Source of the DNA: Clostridia bacterium
Lineage (GTDB): Bacteria; Bacillota; Clostridia; UBA1381; UBA9506
DNA: 37,905 nt
Assembly (NCBI GenBank): GCA_017549205.1
Contig: JAFYVH010000008.1
Coordinates: forward strand, 1-37,905
Direction of reading: 5' to 3'
Numbering within the stretch: position 1 is the first letter of the stretch; every line of letters starts with the position of its first letter. A program made the position numbers and the translations under genes. This document shows, piece by piece, positions 34,623 through 37,905 of this stretch. The notes under the pieces are model-generated. The model saw only the letters and a program-made list of their open reading frames with translations, had not been told where the DNA came from and searched no databases.

Positions 34623-35015
34623 ATGTATGAAATTATTAAAAAGGTAATTAATGAGGGCAGATTCAATCTTTCTGACTTGCTTGTTAAAATCGACACCTTA
34701 TGGGTGCAGGGAAGTTTGGCAAAAGAGCAAAAAGACGAGCTTGTTGTGCTGGCGCAGGAAAAAGCTGATTTTAAAAGCAGCTTTGACATTTTTTTAAAAC
34801 TTCAAGAGCTTGATGAAAGAGTGAAAGCATTAGAAACAGTTGAAGAATCCGAAGAGCAGCCTGAAGAAACAACCGCACCTGCTGAATATGTACCGGGTAA
34901 ATGGTATTATAATGGTGACAAGGTGACCTTTGAGGGCAAAGAATTTGTCTGCATAGCGCCTTTGGGTCAGGTGTGCACCTGGTCGCCGGCTGAATATCCG
35001 GCATACTGGGCTTAA
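34623..35015 (+). CDS. Tail-associated protein with CBM5/12-like carbohydrate-binding domain
   Basis: A 130-residue protein. The N-terminal half is helical and charged (coiled-coil-like, FLKLQELDERVKALE), followed by a Glu/Thr/Pro linker. The C-terminal 40 residues (EYVPGKWYYNGDKVTFEGKE, then CIAPLGQVCTWSPAEYPAYW) match the chitin-binding type 3/CBM5-12 fold, with its aromatic residues Trp, Tyr, Tyr and Trp. It probably binds cell-surface glycans and is attached at the tail tip. Confidence 0.72.
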   Translation: MYEIIKKVINEGRFNLSDLLVKIDTLWVQGSLAKEQKDELVVLAQEKADFKSSFDIFLKLQELDERVKALETVEESEEQPEETTAPAEYVPGKWYYNGDKVTFEGKEFVCIAPLGQVCTWSPAEYPAYWA

Positions 35016-35036
35016 ACAGAGGAAAGGGGCAGGCAA

Positions 35037-36236
35037 ATGAAAATCTTTATTGATGCAGGCCATAACCACGCAGGCTGCGATTTGGGTGCCGTGGGAAACG
35101 GCCTTTGTGAGCAGGATGTGACCTTTCAGATAGCAGCGGCGTTGGGGCCGCAGCTTGTTGCCCGGGGGCATCAGGTGAAAATGAGTCGCAACGAACAGGC
35201 AGACAGCATAGGTCAAACAGAGAGTGACAGCCTTTATAAGCGTGTTCAAATGGCAAATGACTGGGATGCAGAACTTTTTATTTCAATTCATTGTAACGCC
35301 TTTGACCGCAAGGCACGGGGTACAGAAACCCTTGTTTACAGCAAAAAGAGTGCCGCATATCCCGTGGCGGAAAAAGTGCAAACGGCCGTTGTGAAGCGAT
35401 TGGGAACAGCGGACAGAGGCGTTAAGGAACGGCCGGATTTGGTTGTGCTACGCCAAACAAATGCCCCTGCGCTTTTGATTGAAACAGCGTTTATTGACAA
35501 CAAGGACGATGCTGCCCTTTTGAAAAACAATCAAAAAATATTTGCAGAAGCAATCTTTAGTGGTATTTGTGGCGAGAGCTTGAAGGAGGAAGAGAGTTTA
35601 GTGCAAACGGTTATGAAGTTGCCAAAGGATGTTTATGTCCAGGAGATTGAGCCCAAGGATTTTAGGGTCGTTGTGTGTGATGTTGCAAAAAACGATGTGC
35701 CCGGGCAAAGCTATTTTAATTGTGGCTATTTTGCAACTGAAAAAGGCGGCAAAACCATTCCGGTGGGAAATCTTGCAAGTGACGGAAAAATCATTACACA
35801 GGCAAAGGATAACGCAGAGTGGATTAATCTTTCCGGCAAAGCTCTGACCACGATTTACACCACCAATCTGGGTGAATGTGGCATTTTGAAAACGGATAAT
35901 CTGGAGGTTATAAAAGGCTTAAAAGCGGCAGTCAGCGGCGTTCCGATTATTGTAGGCGGGAAGTATGTGCCCTACAACAAGATAACAAGCGAGGGATATT
36001 TTGGTAACGAACTTTATGATGCCTGGCACGGCTTTTTGGGTATTCGTCATGGTAAACTTTGCTATGTGGCTATGAAATGCGATTTTGATGCTATGTGTTG
36101 GGCGTTGGTTGCGCTTGGTGTTTATGATGCTATTAAGCTTGACGGTGGTGGCTCATTCATTCTAAAGGACGGCAAAGTGCTGGCTGCTACCGGTGAAAAC
36201 AGAAGAATACACAATGTGGGAGTGTGGAACAGATGA
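35037..36236 (+). CDS. N-acetylmuramoyl-L-alanine amidase fused to phosphodiester-glycosidase-like domain
   Basis: The 399-residue endolysin has an Amidase_3 domain at residues 1-185 with zinc ligands His9, Glu25 and His85, and catalytic Glu149 (LLIETAF). After a linker, residues 200-399 resemble the NAGPA/phosphodiester glycosidase family, with LGVYDAIKLDGGGSFIL followed by a closing ENRRIHNVGV. That domain cleaves GlcNAc-1-phosphodiesters in its named members; activity here is unproven. It has no signal peptide and would rely on the holin genes that follow. Its stop overlaps the next start. GGAAAGGGG precedes the ATG. Confidence 0.82.
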   Translation: MKIFIDAGHNHAGCDLGAVGNGLCEQDVTFQIAAALGPQLVARGHQVKMSRNEQADSIGQTESDSLYKRVQMANDWDAELFISIHCNAFDRKARGTETLVYSKKSAAYPVAEKVQTAVVKRLGTADRGVKERPDLVVLRQTNAPALLIETAFIDNKDDAALLKNNQKIFAEAIFSGICGESLKEEESLVQTVMKLPKDVYVQEIEPKDFRVVVCDVAKNDVPGQSYFNCGYFATEKGGKTIPVGNLASDGKIITQAKDNAEWINLSGKALTTIYTTNLGECGILKTDNLEVIKGLKAAVSGVPIIVGGKYVPYNKITSEGYFGNELYDAWHGFLGIRHGKLCYVAMKCDFDAMCWALVALGVYDAIKLDGGGSFILKDGKVLAATGENRRIHNVGVWNR

Positions 36237-36463
36237 TAGACAGCACGATTATCGTTGGCCTTTTCAGCTTTGCAGCCAGCGTGATTGGAACATTTGGGGG
36301 CATTTTGGTGTCATCTAAATTAACCAATTACAGGCTGGAACAGCTTGAAGACAAAGTGCAGCAGCATAATAAGCTGATTGAGAGGATGTATAAGGTGGAA
36401 GACAGCGCCAAGTCTGCCCACCACAGAATTGACGAACTGCGGGAGGAGTTAAACCATGTATGA
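36233..36463 (+). CDS. XhlA-like/holin-associated membrane protein
   Basis: A 76-residue protein with an N-terminal hydrophobic helix (about residues 5-28, IIVGLFSFAASVIGTFGGILV) followed by a long charged helix (LEQLEDKVQQHNKLIERMYK). That is the reverse of XhlA, where the membrane helix is C-terminal, so the call is by context. ATG 36233 overlaps the endolysin stop; GGGAG lies ten bases upstream. Its stop overlaps the next gene start. Confidence 0.6.
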   Translation: MIDSTIIVGLFSFAASVIGTFGGILVSSKLTNYRLEQLEDKVQQHNKLIERMYKVEDSAKSAHHRIDELREELNHV

Positions 36464-36749
36464 GTTATTGAAAGAAATGATTAAGCCCGAGCTTTTTGTG
36501 TTAGTACCTGTTTTATATCTGTTGGGCATTGCTTTAAAAAAGAGCAATTTAAGTGACAGACACATCCCCTGGATTCTGGGTGCTGCCGGTGTGTTTTTAT
36601 CGCTTGTCTGGGTGCTGGCGACATGTGCTCTAAACTCGTGGCAGGCGATTTTGTTGGCTGTTTTTTCGGGTATTGTGCAGGGCATTTTAACTGCCGGTGC
36701 CAGTGTTTATGTAAATCAGATGATTAAGCAGGCGGGGAAAAATGAATAG
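36456..36749 (+). CDS. Phage holin
   Basis: The 97-residue protein has three hydrophobic helices: about residues 12-27, 38-56 and 62-85. It ends in a short basic polar tail (NQMIKQAGKNE), the class-I-type holin design. It overlaps the previous gene by eight bases and completes the lysis cassette with the amidase. It is the last gene of the phage-like cluster. Confidence 0.78.
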   Translation: MYELLKEMIKPELFVLVPVLYLLGIALKKSNLSDRHIPWILGAAGVFLSLVWVLATCALNSWQAILLAVFSGIVQGILTAGASVYVNQMIKQAGKNE

Positions 36750-36787
36750 CAAATGCTAAAGAACGGTGAGAAATTTTTTAAAAAGTA

Positions 36788-36816
36788 TTGCTTTTTGTAA
36801 CAATATGATGTATAAT
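36788..36816 (+). promoter_or_regulatory. ribU promoter
   Basis: TTGCTT (36788-36793), 17-bp spacer, TATAAT (36811-36816), immediately upstream of the FMN aptamer. So the host transcription unit starts right after the phage cluster. Confidence 0.7.
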
Positions 36817-36826
36817 CTCATACATA

Positions 36827-36966
36827 GTCTTCAGGGCAGGGTGAAAATCCCGACCGGCGGTAATGATAGAGAAGTATTTCTCCATCGAGCCCGCGAGCCG
36901 AAAGGCAGATTTTGGTGCGATTCCAAAGCCGACAGTGAGCGAAAGCGAGTCTGGATGAAAGAAGAT
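36827..36966 (+). promoter_or_regulatory. FMN riboswitch (RFN element)
   Basis: Conserved blocks appear in order: CTTCAGGGCAGGGTGAAAAT, CCCGACCGGCGGTAAT, AGCCCGCGAGCC, a GATTTTGG-type arm, CCGACAGT, and AGTCTGGATGAAAGAAGA. It controls the riboflavin transporter downstream. An open frame crossing this region at 36766-37179 is spurious. Confidence 0.97.
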
Positions 36967-36999
36967 GCCGATTTATATCGGTTCATGTTCGTTAGTAGC

Positions 37000-37029
37000 A
37001 CCGAAGACCATGGTCTTCGGTGTTTTTTT
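37000..37029 (+). terminator. FMN-controlled attenuator of ribU
   Basis: A perfect 22-base palindrome (ACCGAAGACCA with TGGTCTTCGGT, 37000-37021) is followed by a U run, between aptamer and ribU. Confidence 0.93.
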
Positions 37030-37054
37030 ATTTTAACTAAAAAAGGAGTCAACT

Positions 37055-37654
37055 ATGAAAAATCAGAAAATCGTATGGATCACAAAAGTTGCAATTTTAT
37101 CAGCTATGGCAAGCGTTTTGATGCTGCTGGAGTTTCCGCTGCCGTTTGTTGCCCCCGGTTTTTACGAATTAGATTTTAGCGAAGTGCCTGTGCTTATTGG
37201 TGCATTTGCCTTAGGTCCATGGGCCGGTGTTTGCATTGAAGCAATAAAAATTCTGTTGAATTTTATCATGAATGGCAGTATTACAGGTGGAGTTGGGGAA
37301 TTTTCCAATTTCTTGCTGGGTGTTGTATTTGTTTTACCTGCAGCTATTATTTATCATAGAAATAAAACGAAGAAAAGCGCTGTAATTGGTTTGATAACAG
37401 CCGGTTTAACCATGGTAATATTGGGGTGCTTCATCAATGCTTATGTGATGCTTCCGTTATACAGTACATTAATGCCACTGGATGCCATTATTGCTCAAGC
37501 AGCGGCAATTTGGCCTGCAATTGATTCGGTTTTTGAGTTTGTTCTTTTGTGTGTTGCGCCCTTTAACATTATCAAGGCGATTTTAGTCAGCCTGTTGACG
37601 ATGATACTTTATAAACGATTGAGTCCGTTATTAAAAGGAAAAAAGACAGAGTAA
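37055..37654 (+). CDS. ribU: Riboflavin ECF transporter S component
   Basis: A 199-residue membrane protein with about six helices. It opens with KVAILSAMASVLMLLEFPLPF and has the motif FYELDFSEVPVLIGAFALGPWAG, which is characteristic of RibU. It captures riboflavin for the shared ECF module. Regulation by the FMN riboswitch upstream confirms the role. AAAGGAG precedes the start. Confidence 0.95.
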   Translation: MKNQKIVWITKVAILSAMASVLMLLEFPLPFVAPGFYELDFSEVPVLIGAFALGPWAGVCIEAIKILLNFIMNGSITGGVGEFSNFLLGVVFVLPAAIIYHRNKTKKSAVIGLITAGLTMVILGCFINAYVMLPLYSTLMPLDAIIAQAAAIWPAIDSVFEFVLLCVAPFNIIKAILVSLLTMILYKRLSPLLKGKKTE

Positions 37655-37664
37655 TAAAACAACT

Positions 37665-37702
37665 CCGCCCGGATGCTGAGGCATCAGGGCGGGTCTTTTT
37701 TT
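37665..37702 (+). terminator. Terminator after ribU
   Basis: CCGCCC-(G)-GATGC (37665-37676) pairs with GCATC-(A)-GGGCGG (37681-37692), loop TGAG, followed by a T run. Confidence 0.9.
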
Positions 37703-37712
37703 GAAAAAAGTG

Positions 37713-37741
37713 TTGACAAACCGATTTTCGTGTGATATAAT
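37713..37741 (+). promoter_or_regulatory. Consensus promoter of tRNA-Lys
   Basis: TTGACA (37713-37718), 17-bp spacer, TATAAT (37736-37741): perfect match to consensus, about 30 bases before the tRNA. Confidence 0.88.
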
Positions 37742-37771
37742 CTATCCCTGTTGAAGAGATTTCGTAAACGA

Positions 37772-37847
37772 GCACCATTAGCTCAGCTGGTAGAGCACCT
37801 GACTCTTAATCAGGGTGTCCAGGGTTCGAGTCCCTGATGGTGTACCA
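37772..37847 (+). tRNA. tRNA-Lys (anticodon CTT)
   Basis: A 76-base tRNA. The D-arm is GCTCAGCTGGTAGAGC, the anticodon loop CTCTTAA gives anticodon CTT, and the T-arm is CAGGGTTCGAGTCCCTG. The CCA end is encoded. The acceptor stem begins with a GU pair. It has its own promoter and terminator, so it is an isolated single-tRNA unit. The lysine anticodon decodes AAG. Confidence 0.95.
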
Positions 37848-37849
37848 AA

Positions 37850-37891
37850 AACAGAGCATACCCGTCAGGGTGTGCTCTGTTTTGTTTTATT
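37850..37891 (+). terminator. Terminator after tRNA-Lys
   Basis: AACAGAGCATACCC (37850-37863) pairs with GGGTGTGCTCTGTT (37868-37881), with one GU pair and a GTCA loop, followed by a T-rich run. Confidence 0.9.
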
Positions 37892-37905
37892 AAAAGGGAC
37901 TCGAA

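Larger units (their letters stand above)
22217..36749 (+). mobile_element. Prophage-derived or gene-transfer-agent-like siphovirus structural cluster
   Basis: About 14.5 kb of tightly packed rightward genes from terminase large subunit to holin, all with open frames. The order is canonical for siphoviruses of Firmicutes: packaging, head, connectors, tail, baseplate, lysis. No integrase, excisionase, repressor, antirepressor, replication gene or separate small terminase is present. I found no direct repeat that would serve as att sites at the two ends. The left edge lies between 22085 and 22217, the right edge between 36750 and 36787. Whether it is a decaying prophage or a domesticated particle is undecided. 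Confidence 0.75.

Noticed and set aside
22217..36749. Phage-tail-like bacteriocin (tailocin)
   Set aside because: Tailocins lack capsid, portal and terminase genes; all three are present and intact here.
22085..36830. att direct repeats bounding the cluster
   Set aside because: Only short A/T runs such as AATTTTTT are shared by the two ends, which is expected by chance in such DNA.
36766..37179. Protein gene of 137 codons
   Set aside because: It runs through the FMN riboswitch, the attenuator and the ribU start, so it is noncoding.
1..37905. CRISPR arrays, rRNA genes, insertion sequences
   Set aside because: No regularly spaced repeats, rRNA signatures or transposase-like genes were seen on either strand.

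Overview
The window looks like the chromosome of a spore-forming, low-to-mid GC Gram-positive bacterium of the class Clostridia. The evidence is a full-length Spo0A with the conserved DNA-binding helix, AGGAGG-type ribosome binding sites, sigma-A promoters, and ECF-type vitamin transporters under TPP and FMN riboswitches. I cannot place it below class level.

Positions 1-7256 carry rightward housekeeping genes: purH (cut by the window edge), purD, a metal-dependent amidohydrolase, mutY, a membrane-anchored Pro/Thr-rich protein, tsaE, tsaB, rpiB and a dCMP deaminase. A bidirectional terminator separates these from leftward spo0A. A long AT-rich intergenic region then holds the spo0A promoter and the pnp promoter and leader hairpin. 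Positions 8803-17790 read rightward: pnp, a B12-binding radical SAM protein, a fragment of thrS, a DUF2007-like small protein, pfkA, tsaC (Sua5 type), rimI, tsaD and mltG. With tsaB, tsaC, tsaD and tsaE all present, the whole t6A tRNA-modification set lies in the window.

Positions 17864-21060 form one leftward operon from a consensus promoter: a C_GCAxxG_C_C protein, a Gfo/Idh/MocA dehydrogenase, a PIG-L deacetylase and a NagB-like protein whose active site departs from the family. This suggests an amino-sugar route of unknown substrate. Leftward thiT follows, with a TPP riboswitch and attenuator.

The most interesting region is 22217-36749, about 14.5 kb. It is a continuous rightward run of intact siphovirus-type structural genes: terminase large subunit, portal, scaffold, major capsid protein, three connectors, tail tube, tail chaperone, a very short tape measure, Dit, a Gp37-like hub, baseplate and fibre proteins, a carbohydrate-binding protein, an amidase fused to a phosphodiester-glycosidase-like domain, and two lysis proteins. 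I see no integrase, repressor, replication gene, separate small terminase, MuF minor head protein or att repeat. It is either a stripped prophage or a domesticated particle resembling a gene transfer agent. The intact frames and the short predicted tail make the second option worth testing.

The window closes with an FMN riboswitch and ribU, then a tRNA-Lys(CTT) with a perfect consensus promoter and its own terminator.
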